Under the pieces are notes generated by a model. It was not told the DNA's origin. It searched no databases and saw only the letters and a program-made list of their open reading frames with translations. A stretch of DNA of 64,000 bases from Paraburkholderia largidicola (GTDB lineage Bacteria; Pseudomonadota; Gammaproteobacteria; Burkholderiales; Burkholderiaceae). Within the stretch, counting starts at the first letter, position 1. Each line of letters begins with the position of its first letter. Positions 1 through 9,282 of the stretch are shown here, one piece after another. Made by a program: the position numbers and the translations under genes. The DNA lies in contig NZ_AP023175.1 of the NCBI RefSeq assembly GCF_013426895.1, positions 1,550,001-1,614,000 of the forward strand, written 5' to 3'.

Positions 1-1
1 A

Positions 2-67
2 GTGCGCGCAGAGCGTTTCATGCGCATCGAAGGCTCTGCGGCCTACATGAAGCACGCGAAACACTGA
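2..67 (+). CDS. 3' end of an unidentified gene (partial)
   Basis: An open frame enters from the left edge and stops at TGA 65-67, giving 21 residues that end in YMKHAKH. Codons are C/G-ending like the neighbouring genes, so it is probably a real C-terminus. It lies about 100 bp upstream of urea carboxylase on the same strand. A GntR-type regulator or another urea-cluster gene would fit the place, but this tail is too short to assign a family. Confidence 0.4.
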   Translation: MRAERFMRIEGSAAYMKHAKH

Positions 68-128
68 GCCCGCTTTCAAGACCTGAAACGAAGCGACCTG
101 CCGTGGACGACCTCGGCATGCATGCCCA

Positions 129-151
129 CGTGGCGGGACGACCCGCCCACG
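129..151. other. GC-rich stem-loop upstream of urea carboxylase
   Basis: Arms CGTGGCGGG (129-137) and CCCGCCCACG (142-151) pair around a 4-nt loop with one bulged base. The structure ends 16 bp before the urea carboxylase ATG. No T-run follows, so it is not a classical terminator. It could be a 5'-UTR element or a Rho-assisted end of the upstream gene. Function unknown. Confidence 0.4.
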
Positions 152-167
152 CATTGAACATCCACTC

Positions 168-3100
168 ATGTTCGATAAAGTCCTCATTGCGAATCGCGGC
201 GCGATTGCCTGCCGCATTCTGCGCACGCTGCGCGAACTGAACGTCGAAGGCATCGCCGTCTACAGCGAAGCGGACCGCGCGAGTCGTCACGTCAGCCTCG
301 CCGATACGGCATGCAGTCTCGGCGACGGCGCGGCGAGCGTCACCTATCTCGACATCGCGAAACTTCTGGAAATCGCGCGTGCACAAGGCGCGCAGGCGAT
401 TCATCCAGGCTACGGCTTCCTGTCGGAAAACGCGGCCTTTGCCGAGGCGTGCGAAGCCGCGGGCATCGCGTTCATCGGCCCGACGCCCGCGCAATTGCGC
501 GCGTTCGGTCTCAAGCACACGGCCCGCGCCATCGCGGCCGAACAGGGCGTGCCGATGCTCGAAGGCACGGGCCTGCTCGACGGCCTCGACGCTGCACTCG
601 AAGCGGCAGCGCGCATCGGCTATCCGGTGATGCTGAAAAGCACGGCGGGCGGGGGCGGCATCGGCATGCGCGTGTGCCGCTCGGCGGATGAACTCGTCGC
701 GCAGTTCGACAATGTGAAGCGACTCGGGCAGAACAATTTCAGCGACGCCGGCGTGTTCCTCGAAAAATACATCGAGAAAGCGCGGCATCTCGAAGTGCAG
801 GTGTTCGGCGACGGCAAAGGCGCGGCGATTGCGCTCGGCGTGCGCGACTGCTCGGTGCAGCGGCGCAACCAGAAGGTGCTCGAAGAAACGCCCGCGCCGA
901 ATCTGCCCGACGGCGTCGAAGCCGCGCTATGCAACGCGGCGATCCGGCTCGCGCAAGCGGTGTCGTATCGCTCGGCGGGCACCGTCGAATTCGTCTACGA
1001 CAGCGACGCCGCACGCTTCTACTTTCTCGAAGTGAACACGCGCTTGCAGGTCGAGCACGGCGTCACGGAACAAGTGTGGGGCGTGGACCTGGTGCGCTGG
1101 ATGATCGAACTGGCAGCGGGCACGCTGGCACCGCTGGATGTGCTGTCGCGCGATCTGAAGCCGCAAGGTCACGCGATCCAGGCGCGTCTGTATGCGGAAG
1201 ATCCGGGCCGCGATTTCAAGCCCTGCCCGGGGCTACTGACCGACGTGTCGTTTCCGCAAGCCGATGGCCGCGCGCTGCGCATCGACACATGGATCGAAGC
1301 CGGCTGTGAAGTGCCGCCGTGGTTCGATCCGATGCTCGCGAAACTGATCGCCTGGCAGCCGACTCGCGACGCAGCGCGCCACGCGCTCGACGCCGCGCTC
1401 GAAGCATCGCGCATCTACGGTGTCGAAACGAACCGCGACTATCTGCGGCAAATTCTTGCCGACGCACCGTTCGCAAGCGGCCATCCGTGGACGCGTTGCC
1501 TCGAAGGCCTGCGTTATCGCGCATCGACATTCGAAGTGCTCGGCGGCGGCACGCAGACGACTGTGCAGGACTATCCGGGCCGTCCGGGCTACTGGGCCGT
1601 GGGCGTGCCGCCTTCGGGACCGATGGACGATCGCGCGCTGCGTCTCGGCAACCGTCTGCTCGGCAACGACGCGCAGGCGGCCGCGCTCGAAATCACGATG
1701 AGCGGGCCCACGCTGCGCTTCAACACGGATGCCGTCGTCACGGTGACGGGCGCGACGTTGCCTGTGATGCTCGACGACATCCCGCAACCGATGAACACGA
1801 CGTTCCTTGTTGCAGCCGGTTCGACGCTCGCGCTCGGCACGATCCGCGGCGCAGGCGCGCGCGCCTATCTGTGCGTGCGCGGCGGGCTCGACGTCGCGCA
1901 GTATCTGGGCAGCCGCAGCACGTTCACGCTCGGGCAGTTCGGCGGCCACGGCGGACGCGCGCTGCGCGCGGGCGACGTGCTGCATCTTCATCCGTTGTCC
2001 GATCGCGATGCGGGGGCGACGTTGCCCGCCGCGCTCACCCATCGCCTCGACGACGTGCGCGAATTGCGCGTGATCTACGGTCCGCATGGCGCGCCCGAAT
2101 ACTTCAGCGCGCCTTATATCGACCAGTTTCTCGACACCGACTGGGAAATCCACTTCAATTCGAGCCGCACGGGTGTGCGGCTGATCGGCCCGAAGCCCGA
2201 ATGGACGCGCGCGGACGGCGGCGAAGCAGGACTGCATCCGTCGAACATTCACGACAATCCGTATGCCGTCGGCGCAGTCGATTTCACGGGTGACATGCCC
2301 GTGATTCTCGGCCCGGATGGTCCGAGCCTCGGCGGCTTCGTATGCCCCGTCACAGTGATCGAAGCAGACCTTTGGCAGATCGGTCAGTTGAAAGCGGGCG
2401 ACAAGGTGCGCTTCGTGCCTGTGGATGTCGCGACCGCACGCGCGGCGGCACTTGCACGCCGTGATGAAGCAGAAACGCTCGCTGCACAAGCGACGTCACT
2501 GCATACCGCAGAACAACGCGCAGACCTGCAGTCGCCCATCGTGCTGAACGTCGGCGAAGGCGATGACCGGCTCGTCGCGCGGTTGTCGGGCGACACGCAT
2601 CTGCTGCTCGAAATTGGACCGTCCGAACTCGATCTCGTGCTGCGCTTTCGCGGCCATGCGCTGATGCAATCGCTCGAAGCGTTGCAGTTGCCCGGCGTGA
2701 TCGATCTGACGCCCGGCATCCGTTCGCTGCAGGTTCACTATCAGCCGGAGCAATTGCCGCTCGCGACGCTGCTCGATCACGTCGCAGCGACATGGCAACG
2801 CGTGCTGCTGCAAAAGGATCTGCGCGCGCCGTCGCGTATCGTGCATCTGCCGCTGTCATGGGACGACCCCGCGTGCCAGCTCGCCATCGACAAGTACATG
2901 ACCACCGTGCGCAAGGATGCGCCGTGGTGTCCGAGCAATCTGGAGTTCATCCGCCGCATCAACGATCTCGATTCGATCGACGCCGTGAAGCGCATCGTGT
3001 TCGACGCGAGCTATCTGGTGATGGGTCTCGGCGACGTCTATCTCGGCGCGCCCGTCGCCACGCCGCTCGATCCGCGTCATCGCCTCGTGACGACGAAGTA

Positions 3101-3782
3101 CAACCCGGCGCGCACGTGGACGGCCGAGAACTCGGTCGGCATCGGCGGCGCGTATCTGTGCGTGTACGGCATGGAAGGGCCCGGCGGCTATCAGTTCGTC
3201 GGACGCACGCTGCAGATGTGGAACCGCTATCGCGAAGTCGCGGATTTCGCGGGACGTCCGTACCTGTTGCGCTTCTTCGATCAGATCCGCTTCTACGAAG
3301 TCTCCGCCGACGAATTGCTGCGCATCCGCGAAGCGTTTCCGCTCGGCCGTTATCCGTTGAAGATCGAAGAGACCGAGTTGTCGCTGGCCGACTATCAGGC
3401 GTTTCTCGAACGCGAGGCTGACGACATCGCGCAATTCCGCACGCGTCAGCAAGCCGCGTTTCAGGCCGAGCGCCAGCGTTGGCACGAAGCGGGCAGCAAC
3501 GAAGACACGTTGGAGCCGCCCGTCACCGCCGACGCGGAAATCGCGCCGCTCACCGACGGCCAGATCGCCGTCGACAGCGAGATCGCGGGCAACCTGTGGC
3601 AAGTGCGCGTCGAGCCAGGCGCAACTGTCGAAGCGGGCGATGTGCTGCTGGTGATCGAGTCGATGAAGATGGAGATATCCGTTATCGCGCCTTGCGCGGG
3701 CACCGTCGGCGAGATTCACGTCGCGCCGGGTTCGCCCGTTCGCGCGGGACAACGCGTCGTCGTGATCGAACAGCACGCATGA
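168..3782 (+). CDS. uca: urea carboxylase (biotin-dependent)
   Basis: Carboxylates urea to allophanate with ATP, bicarbonate and biotin in the cytoplasm; it is the first half of the urea amidolyase route. The 1204 residues show a biotin carboxylase/ATP-grasp half (starting MFDKVLIANRGAIACRILR, glycine-rich loop GGGGIGMR, about 1-450). A KipA-like AHS2 domain follows (about 460-760, starting FEVLGGGTQTTVQDYPGRPG), then a KipI-like AHS1 domain (about 800-1030). The C-terminal biotinyl domain carries ESMKME, with the biotinylated lysine at about residue 1167. Length and order match the family. No clear Shine-Dalgarno precedes the ATG, but the family N-terminus begins here. The next gene is allophanate hydrolase, which completes urea breakdown to ammonia and CO2. 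Confidence 0.96.
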   Translation: MFDKVLIANRGAIACRILRTLRELNVEGIAVYSEADRASRHVSLADTACSLGDGAASVTYLDIAKLLEIARAQGAQAIHPGYGFLSENAAFAEACEAAGIAFIGPTPAQLRAFGLKHTARAIAAEQGVPMLEGTGLLDGLDAALEAAARIGYPVMLKSTAGGGGIGMRVCRSADELVAQFDNVKRLGQNNFSDAGVFLEKYIEKARHLEVQVFGDGKGAAIALGVRDCSVQRRNQKVLEETPAPNLPDGVEAALCNAAIRLAQAVSYRSAGTVEFVYDSDAARFYFLEVNTRLQVEHGVTEQVWGVDLVRWMIELAAGTLAPLDVLSRDLKPQGHAIQARLYAEDPGRDFKPCPGLLTDVSFPQADGRALRIDTWIEAGCEVPPWFDPMLAKLIAWQPTRDAARHALDAALEASRIYGVETNRDYLRQILADAPFASGHPWTRCLEGLRYRASTFEVLGGGTQTTVQDYPGRPGYWAVGVPPSGPMDDRALRLGNRLLGNDAQAAALEITMSGPTLRFNTDAVVTVTGATLPVMLDDIPQPMNTTFLVAAGSTLALGTIRGAGARAYLCVRGGLDVAQYLGSRSTFTLGQFGGHGGRALRAGDVLHLHPLSDRDAGATLPAALTHRLDDVRELRVIYGPHGAPEYFSAPYIDQFLDTDWEIHFNSSRTGVRLIGPKPEWTRADGGEAGLHPSNIHDNPYAVGAVDFTGDMPVILGPDGPSLGGFVCPVTVIEADLWQIGQLKAGDKVRFVPVDVATARAAALARRDEAETLAAQATSLHTAEQRADLQSPIVLNVGEGDDRLVARLSGDTHLLLEIGPSELDLVLRFRGHALMQSLEALQLPGVIDLTPGIRSLQVHYQPEQLPLATLLDHVAATWQRVLLQKDLRAPSRIVHLPLSWDDPACQLAIDKYMTTVRKDAPWCPSNLEFIRRINDLDSIDAVKRIVFDASYLVMGLGDVYLGAPVATPLDPRHRLVTTKYNPARTWTAENSVGIGGAYLCVYGMEGPGGYQFVGRTLQMWNRYREVADFAGRPYLLRFFDQIRFYEVSADELLRIREAFPLGRYPLKIEETELSLADYQAFLEREADDIAQFRTRQQAAFQAERQRWHEAGSNEDTLEPPVTADAEIAPLTDGQIAVDSEIAGNLWQVRVEPGATVEAGDVLLVIESMKMEISVIAPCAGTVGEIHVAPGSPVRAGQRVVVIEQHA

Positions 3783-3823
3783 CGCGCACACTTCATACAA
3801 ACGCATTAAAGGAATCACCGAAC

Positions 3824-5626
3824 ATGGATTCATTCGATCTGCGTCTTCCCGCCGTGCGCGCCGCGTATCGCGAAGGCCGCGTCACACCGCGCGCGTTGAT
3901 TGGCGCATTGCGCGAGCGCGCCGCGGCGCTGAACCCGGACTATCACCTGTTCATTCATCTGCTGTCCGACGCGGAAATCGAGCCTTATCTCGCCGCACTC
4001 GACGGGCGCGATATCGATTCGCTGCCGCTCTACGGCGTGCCGTTTGCGCTGAAGGACAACATCGATCTCGCCGGCATTCCGACGACGGCCGCCTGCCCCG
4101 CTTTCGCCTATACGCCGGACGAATCCGCGACGCTGGCCGCGCAGCTGATCGCGCTCGGCGCGGTGCCGATCGGCAAGACGAATCTCGACCAGTTCGCGAC
4201 GGGCCTCAACGGCACGCGCTCGCCGTATGGCAAGTGCCGTAACAGTGTGCACGCCGCGTATCCGTCGGGTGGATCGAGCGCGGGGTCGTCGCTGGCCGTG
4301 GCGCTCGGCGTCGCCAGCTTCGCGCTCGGCACCGATACGGCCGGCTCGGGCCGCGTACCCGCCGCGCTGAACAACCTCGTCGGCACGAAAGGCACGAAGG
4401 GCTTGCTATCGACGGCGGGCGTCGTGCCCGCTTGCCGCACGCTCGACTGCGTGACCTATTTCACCGCGACAGCCAGCGAGGCGAGCGAACTGCTCGCGCT
4501 CACCGCCCGCCACGATCCCGCCGACGCCTATAGCCGCGCGAATCCGCAATGGAACGACGCCACGGCGTTCGGTGCTGTCACGCGCTTTCGCTTCGGCGTG
4601 CCGCGTCAGCTCGAATTTGCCGGCTGCGAAGAGAGCCCCGCGCTGTTCGCGCAGACGCGCGCCGCGCTCGAAGCGATTGGGGGCGAAGCCGTCGAGATCG
4701 ACTTCGCGCCCTTCGTCGAAGCGGCGCGACTGCTGTACGAAGGACCGTGGGTCGCCGAACGCTATAGCGTGGCAGGCGCGCTGATGGAGTCGCAACCCGA
4801 CGCCGTGCTGCCCGTCATCCGCGACGTGCTCGCGAAGGCGCCGGGCACGACGGCCGTCGATGCATTTCGCGCGCAGTACAAACTTCAGGCGCTGAAGCAG
4901 CGTTGCGACGCCGTGCTCGCGGAACTCGATTGCGTGCTGACGCCGTCCATTCCGCGCGCCGTCACGCTCGACGAGCTGGAGCACGATCCGATCGGTCCGA
5001 ACTCGCTGCTCGGGTACTACACGAACTTCATGAATCTGCTCGATTACGCCGCCGTCGCGTCGCCCGCTGGTTTCATGCGCAACGGGCTGCCGTGGGGCGT
5101 GACGCTGTTCGGCCGTGCATTTACTGATCAATATCTTTTGAGCGTCGCCGATGCGCTGCATCGCAAGCTAGACGTGCCGCTGATCGGCGGCGCGCAGCAG
5201 AGTGCGGATACGCCCGCGCGCGCGGCGCGCAACGACAGGATGAAGCTCGTCGTGTGCGGCGCACATCTGCAAGGGCTGGCGCTGAACGGACAGCTAGTTG
5301 CGCGTGGCGCGCGGCTCGTCGAGAAGACTGCCAGCGCGCCGCGCTACCGGCTCTATGCGCTGGCTGGCGGCGGCGCGACGCAGCGGCCGGGCATGATGCG
5401 AGATGCGACGAACGGCGCGGCAATCGAAGTCGAAGTGTGGGAACTGCCGGGCAGCGAAGCCGGTTCGTTCCTCGCTGGCATTCCGGCACCGCTCGCGCTC
5501 GGCAAGGTCGAGCTTGCGGACGGACGCTGGGAAACCGGCTTCGTTTGCGAGGCATACGGCCTTGAAGGCGCCGTCGATATCACGCAATACGGCGGCTGGC
5601 GCGCCTGGCTGCAACGCGCCGCCTGA
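3824..5626 (+). CDS. atzF: allophanate hydrolase
   Basis: Hydrolyses allophanate to ammonia and CO2, finishing urea assimilation begun by the upstream urea carboxylase. The 600-residue protein has an amidase-signature domain with the Ser-cisSer-Lys triad visible: Lys in ALKDNID (about residue 77), the cis-Ser in PSGGSSAG, and the nucleophile Ser in DTAGSGR. The last ~150 residues form the family's C-terminal domain. The ATG at 3824 is preceded by AAAGGA at a good distance. An ATG at 3779 overlapping the uca stop (ATGA) would add 15 residues and is the alternative. Both arrangements imply translational coupling in one operon. Confidence 0.95.
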   Translation: MDSFDLRLPAVRAAYREGRVTPRALIGALRERAAALNPDYHLFIHLLSDAEIEPYLAALDGRDIDSLPLYGVPFALKDNIDLAGIPTTAACPAFAYTPDESATLAAQLIALGAVPIGKTNLDQFATGLNGTRSPYGKCRNSVHAAYPSGGSSAGSSLAVALGVASFALGTDTAGSGRVPAALNNLVGTKGTKGLLSTAGVVPACRTLDCVTYFTATASEASELLALTARHDPADAYSRANPQWNDATAFGAVTRFRFGVPRQLEFAGCEESPALFAQTRAALEAIGGEAVEIDFAPFVEAARLLYEGPWVAERYSVAGALMESQPDAVLPVIRDVLAKAPGTTAVDAFRAQYKLQALKQRCDAVLAELDCVLTPSIPRAVTLDELEHDPIGPNSLLGYYTNFMNLLDYAAVASPAGFMRNGLPWGVTLFGRAFTDQYLLSVADALHRKLDVPLIGGAQQSADTPARAARNDRMKLVVCGAHLQGLALNGQLVARGARLVEKTASAPRYRLYALAGGGATQRPGMMRDATNGAAIEVEVWELPGSEAGSFLAGIPAPLALGKVELADGRWETGFVCEAYGLEGAVDITQYGGWRAWLQRAA

Positions 5627-5638
5627 AGTCTGCCCTGA

Positions 5639-6049
5639 TCAGGCCTCGTACTGGGCCGCGTACAGCCGCGCATGCCTGCCCGTCACCGTGCGGCTCCAGA
5701 TATCTTCGTCGTCGAGGATGGTCTGGATCAGCTCGACGGGCATGCCGCCGTCGATGATCGCGGCCACGCGGAAGCCATCAATCGGTTCGTACGGCCCGAG
5801 CACGACCTCCTTCCCTTCGATGGCCCGGTCGAGATCGTCGACCTTGAACGCCAGGTGCGGCATCCGGCGCATCAGTTCATGCAGCGGGCTATCCGCTTCG
5901 AAGCGGTGGTACTGGATGTGCGCGAGCTTGCAATCGCTGTCGCTCGTGTACATCCGGTACTGCGGGCTGTAGCGTTCGCCTTCGCGCACTTCGCTGGTCG
6001 GAATGCCGATGTGATGAAACTCGTAGATCACGTCGTCGCGCATGAACAT
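5639..6049 (-). CDS. VOC (glyoxalase-fold) family protein
   Basis: A 136-residue protein with a vicinal-oxygen-chelate-like pattern: FHHIGIPT near the N-terminus (possible metal His), then HLAFKVDDLDRAIEGKEV and MPVELIQ (possible metal Glu) near the C-terminus. The substrate cannot be read from the sequence. The start is well supported by AGGAGGT just upstream on the minus strand. It is convergent with atzF, with a 12-bp gap containing the palindrome CCTGATCAGG. A role in the urea pathway is not implied by this arrangement. Confidence 0.75.
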   Translation of the reverse strand: MFMRDDVIYEFHHIGIPTSEVREGERYSPQYRMYTSDSDCKLAHIQYHRFEADSPLHELMRRMPHLAFKVDDLDRAIEGKEVVLGPYEPIDGFRVAAIIDGGMPVELIQTILDDEDIWSRTVTGRHARLYAAQYEA

Positions 6050-6094
6050 GATGACCTCCTTCTTCCTTTACCTCAGTTGCTTCTGTTGCCGCGC

Positions 6095-6571
6095 TTACAG
6101 CGTCACGCGCGTCACGCCGCCTTCCGACAGCAGCCGCACACGTTCGCCTGCATAGAAGATCGGACCGTCGGTGCTTTGCGTGATGGCGCGCAGCGAGCCA
6201 TCGTCGAGCCGCACGGTGATTTCGACGCCCTGCTTCTTCTCGAAGTGGTTCTGTACCTCGTTGCCCGCCACCGCGCCCGCAATGCCGCCGATGATGCCCG
6301 TCAGGATCGAGCCGCGTCCGCCGCCGATCGCGCTGCCGGCAATGCCGCCAATCGCGCCGCCGCCAAGCGCACCGAGAATGCCGGGCTGACCGTTGCTCGT
6401 GTCGATCGTGACGGGGCGCACGCTTTCGATGGTGCCGAAGCGGACCGTTTCCTCGCGCTGAGCCTGCGACGCGCTATAGACGTTGGCGGAGCCGTCGAAG
6501 GTTGCGCAGCCGCTCAATGCGAGCGAAACGACGAGTGCCGATGCACATGCTGTAACGAATGACCTGTTCAT
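6095..6571 (-). CDS. glycine-zipper outer-membrane lipoprotein (SlyB-like)
   Basis: 158 residues. A lipoprotein signal ends in the lipobox LSGC (about residues 18-21). A glycine-zipper double hairpin follows (GALGGGAIGGIAGSAIGGG and GIIGGIAGAVAGNEV, about 75-120), typical of the SlyB/PcpY family associated with the outer membrane. The C-terminal ~45 residues form a small beta-type domain (EITVRLDDGSLRAITQ). The ATG at 6571 was chosen because AGAGGGGAAC precedes it and the signal peptide begins there; an upstream in-frame extension lacks these. It probably has an envelope-integrity role. Confidence 0.88.
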   Translation of the reverse strand: MNRSFVTACASALVVSLALSGCATFDGSANVYSASQAQREETVRFGTIESVRPVTIDTSNGQPGILGALGGGAIGGIAGSAIGGGRGSILTGIIGGIAGAVAGNEVQNHFEKKQGVEITVRLDDGSLRAITQSTDGPIFYAGERVRLLSEGGVTRVTL

Positions 6572-6773
6572 GATGTTCCCCTCTATGAGCAGCGCGCCGG
6601 CTTGTTCGGGGCGCTGCAGGTTCTTTCGATGTGTGGAATCGTAAGCTCGAAGAATGAGAGAAAAATGAGGAGCCCATTTGCGCATTCGCACCCGTCATTT
6701 CGTCTCAGCCTGAAACGTCGGTGCGGCGCGCGGCGCTACGATGGCAGCCAGATCATGCAAATGGAGCGCAGCC

Positions 6774-7166
6774 ATGAAACGGGAGATCATCCGGGTCGAG
6801 CCGCTGTCGGGCTGGCTCGAACGCTGGAAGGCACCGACTTCCGTCGTCACGCGGCACGGCGACACGATCTATGTGTCGGGCTTGCCGCCGTTCGATCCAG
6901 AAACGGGCGAAGTCGCCGATGTGCCGCTCGAACGGCAGACCGAACTGGTGCTGGAGCAACTGAAGCTGTGCGTCGAGACGGCGGGGTCGTCGCTCGAGAA
7001 CGTGCTCAAGTGCAATGTCTATTGCACGTCGGTCGAGCAGTTCGCGGCCGTCAATGCGATTTACGCGCGCTATTTCCCGAACGACCCGCCCGCGCGTATC
7101 TTTGTCTGCGTGCCCGCGTGGCCGGGGCGCTTCGATATCGAAATCGATTGCATCGCGGCGGTTTGA
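6774..7166 (+). CDS. RidA/YjgF family protein
   Basis: 130 residues with the RidA fold signature: SVVTRHGDTIYVSGLPPFDP near the N-terminus, a central CNVYCTSVEQF strand, and the C-terminal PPARIFVCVPAWPGRFDIEI with the conserved Arg that binds the carboxylate of enamine/imine intermediates. Archetypal RidA deaminates reactive 2-aminoacrylate; the exact substrate of this branch is unknown. The ATG at 6774 has a GGAG upstream. It lies 27 bp before an ABM-type gene on the same strand, so the two probably form an operon. Confidence 0.88.
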   Translation: MKREIIRVEPLSGWLERWKAPTSVVTRHGDTIYVSGLPPFDPETGEVADVPLERQTELVLEQLKLCVETAGSSLENVLKCNVYCTSVEQFAAVNAIYARYFPNDPPARIFVCVPAWPGRFDIEIDCIAAV

Positions 7167-7193
7167 ACCGCCTGCGCTTACGTGGAGAACACG

Positions 7194-7868
7194 ATGTTTT
7201 CAGTGCTGTTCGAAGTGCAACCGCGTGCCGACCGGTGGGACGCTTATCTCGGCTACGGGAAGATGCTGAAGCCGGAACTGGAGCAGATCGACGGTTTCGT
7301 CGACAACGTCCGTTATGGCAGTCTGACGCGCGACGGTGTGCTGCTGTCGCTGTCCGGCTGGCGCGACGAAAAGGCGCTGGTGCGGTGGCGCACGCAGGCG
7401 ACGCATCATGGCGTGCAGGAAAAAGGCCGCACGCAGACGTTTAGCGATTATCGGCTGCGCGTCGGGCAGGTGACGCGCGACACGCGTCTGCCCACTGGCC
7501 ACACGTTGCACGAGCAACGACTCGACGAAACGGAAACGGGGGACGCGACCACCATCGTGTTGATCGATGCGCGGCGCGACTCCGACTGGGTGAAACAGGC
7601 CGGCGCGGGCGAAGTCGCAGGCGAGTTGGGCTTGCGCGAAGACGCAGCGGGCCTCGTATCGTGGGACGTGTTCGATGCCGTGTTGACGCCGGGCGACGTC
7701 GTTCTGCTCACGGCATGGCGCGATGCCCGCGCCGCCGATGCATTTGCGAACGCCCTCACATTGCCCGATGGCGCACGCCTGCGCAGCGTGCGCGTGGTGC
7801 GCGACTATGGCATGTTCGACCGCCGCGAAGCGCCGCAATACTATCCGGACGCTTCGCGGCCTGCGTGA
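7194..7868 (+). CDS. two-domain antibiotic-biosynthesis-monooxygenase (ABM)-like protein
   Basis: 224 residues. The N-terminal half (about 1-105) has a dimeric alpha+beta-barrel ABM pattern (MFSVLFEVQPRADRWDAYL, later LLSLSGWRDEKALVRW). The second half (about 115-215) repeats the strand-helix-strand plan more weakly (VVLLTAWRDARAADAFANA), suggesting an internal duplication. Family members act on small aromatics, haem or quinones, or are uncharacterised. The ATG at 7194 follows GTGGAGAACACG with GGAG well spaced. Probably cotranscribed with the RidA gene; it converges with an SDR gene only 3 bp away. Confidence 0.75.
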   Translation: MFSVLFEVQPRADRWDAYLGYGKMLKPELEQIDGFVDNVRYGSLTRDGVLLSLSGWRDEKALVRWRTQATHHGVQEKGRTQTFSDYRLRVGQVTRDTRLPTGHTLHEQRLDETETGDATTIVLIDARRDSDWVKQAGAGEVAGELGLREDAAGLVSWDVFDAVLTPGDVVLLTAWRDARAADAFANALTLPDGARLRSVRVVRDYGMFDRREAPQYYPDASRPA

Positions 7869-7871
7869 CGC

Positions 7872-8735
7872 TTATTTCTCGCTGTCCGGAAAGTCCGCGC
7901 CGACACTCGTGTCACGCCACGCTTCGATATCGGCGAGCGTCGAATGCAGGCGCTTCGAGACAGCATCGACGCCGAACGCGCCCAGCACCAGATGACGTGG
8001 CGGCTGGTCGCTCTCCGTGATGCGGATCATCGCCTGCGCAGCACGCACGGGATCGCCGGCCTGATGGCCGCTGTTTTGCGCCGTGGCCTGCATGCGCTTG
8101 CCCGCCGTGTCCGCATAGTCGGCGATAAGGTTGGGCGTCTGCCTGAGCGACCGGCCGGCCCAGTCGGTGCGGAATGGTCCCGGCTCGACGCAGGTCACGC
8201 GGATGCCGAGCGGCCCGGCTTCCGTCGCGAGCGAATCGGACCAGCCTTCCACCGCATGCTTGCTCGCCGCGTAATAGCCCGAGCCCGGAAAGCCCGCAAT
8301 GCCCGCCACCGACGTGATGTTCAGCACGTGCCCTTTGCGCCGCTCACGCATGCCGGGCAGCACTGCGCGTGTCATCGCGAAGAGGCCGAACACATTGGCG
8401 TCGAACTGCGCGCGTATCTCCGCTTCGTCGCCCTCTTCGACCGACGACTGATAACCATAGCCCGCGTTGTTCACCAGCACGTCGATCGCGCCGAAGCGCT
8501 GTTGCGCGGTCTCGACGGCGGCGGCGATCTGCGCGGCATCCGTCACGTCGAGTTTCACGCGGGCCAGACGCGCATCGGCGTCGCTGCCCGGCTCCGCGAG
8601 ATCGGCGAGCGACGCGACGTTGCGCGCCGTCGCCACGCAGCGCCAGCCCCGTTCGAGCACCGCGCGGACCAGTTCCTTGCCGAAGCCGGTTGAACAGCCA
8701 GTGATGAACCAGACGGGTGTCGTGGACGTGGGCAT
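7872..8735 (-). CDS. short-chain dehydrogenase/reductase
   Basis: A classical SDR of 287 residues. The NAD(P)-binding motif TGCSTGFGKE lies near residue 13, the NNAGYG motif near 88, and catalytic Ser then YxxxK (SVAG, YYAASK) near 140-160. The Arg/Asn after the first strand (TARN) suggests NADPH preference. Substrate unknown. It stands alone, divergent from nothing obvious and followed closely by the convergent ABM gene. Confidence 0.9.
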   Translation of the reverse strand: MPTSTTPVWFITGCSTGFGKELVRAVLERGWRCVATARNVASLADLAEPGSDADARLARVKLDVTDAAQIAAAVETAQQRFGAIDVLVNNAGYGYQSSVEEGDEAEIRAQFDANVFGLFAMTRAVLPGMRERRKGHVLNITSVAGIAGFPGSGYYAASKHAVEGWSDSLATEAGPLGIRVTCVEPGPFRTDWAGRSLRQTPNLIADYADTAGKRMQATAQNSGHQAGDPVRAAQAMIRITESDQPPRHLVLGAFGVDAVSKRLHSTLADIEAWRDTSVGADFPDSEK

Positions 8736-8876
8736 TCAAAACCTCCTCGATGATGGAAATGAGCGATCTGGCATCGACGCACACACAGTACGTCGATGCT
8801 TCGAAAAAAATGGTAGCCGCTCGACGCGAAACCTGCAGGCGGTCTGACCAATTTCACCGGGCTGACGTCGCCGCGC

Positions 8877-9143
8877 CTATTTACGGCCGACCAGATACTG
8901 AACACCTTCGGGCCCGTAACGTTCCGAATGGTTTACATTAGCTTGCAGATGGAATACATCGCCCGTTCTGTAGATCTGCTGTGCGGCGCCGATGCTTATC
9001 ATCAGTTCGCCGTGCAGGATCAATGCCTTGGCTTCAAACGAGTGGACATGATCGTCCACCGTGCCGTTCGCGTCGCGCGTGACGCTCGCGATTTCCGCGT
9101 AGCCTTCGCGCTTCAATGCATCGATGAATTCGTTGCGTTCCAT
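8877..9143 (-). CDS. small cupin-domain protein
   Basis: 88 residues forming a single cupin barrel. The metal-binding His pair is seen in DDHVHSFEAKALILHGEL (motif 1), and motif 2 is represented by GDVFHLQANVNHSERYGPEG with further histidines. No other domain is present, so it may be a small dioxygenase-like or sensing protein. The ATG at 9143 has a GAAAGGAAG-type Shine-Dalgarno upstream. The 132-bp gap to the YjbQ gene holds divergent promoters but no distinct motif that I can name. Confidence 0.82.
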   Translation of the reverse strand: MERNEFIDALKREGYAEIASVTRDANGTVDDHVHSFEAKALILHGELMISIGAAQQIYRTGDVFHLQANVNHSERYGPEGVQYLVGRK

Positions 9144-9282
9144 GATAGCGACCTTCCTTTCTCGTGTTTGCGATGACGCTGAAGCATCAGCATAGCCGCT
9201 TTTGCATTAAGGGATCGGCAGCGCGGCTCGCGGTAAACTTGGCAACAACCGTCATTTCATATCGCACCACGGAGAACGATTC

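Noticed and set aside
1233..2489. Long open frames on the opposite strand inside urea carboxylase and many other genes
   Set aside because: High-GC shadow frames: Arg/Ala/His-rich translations, no ribosome-binding sites, and complete overlap with well-supported genes.
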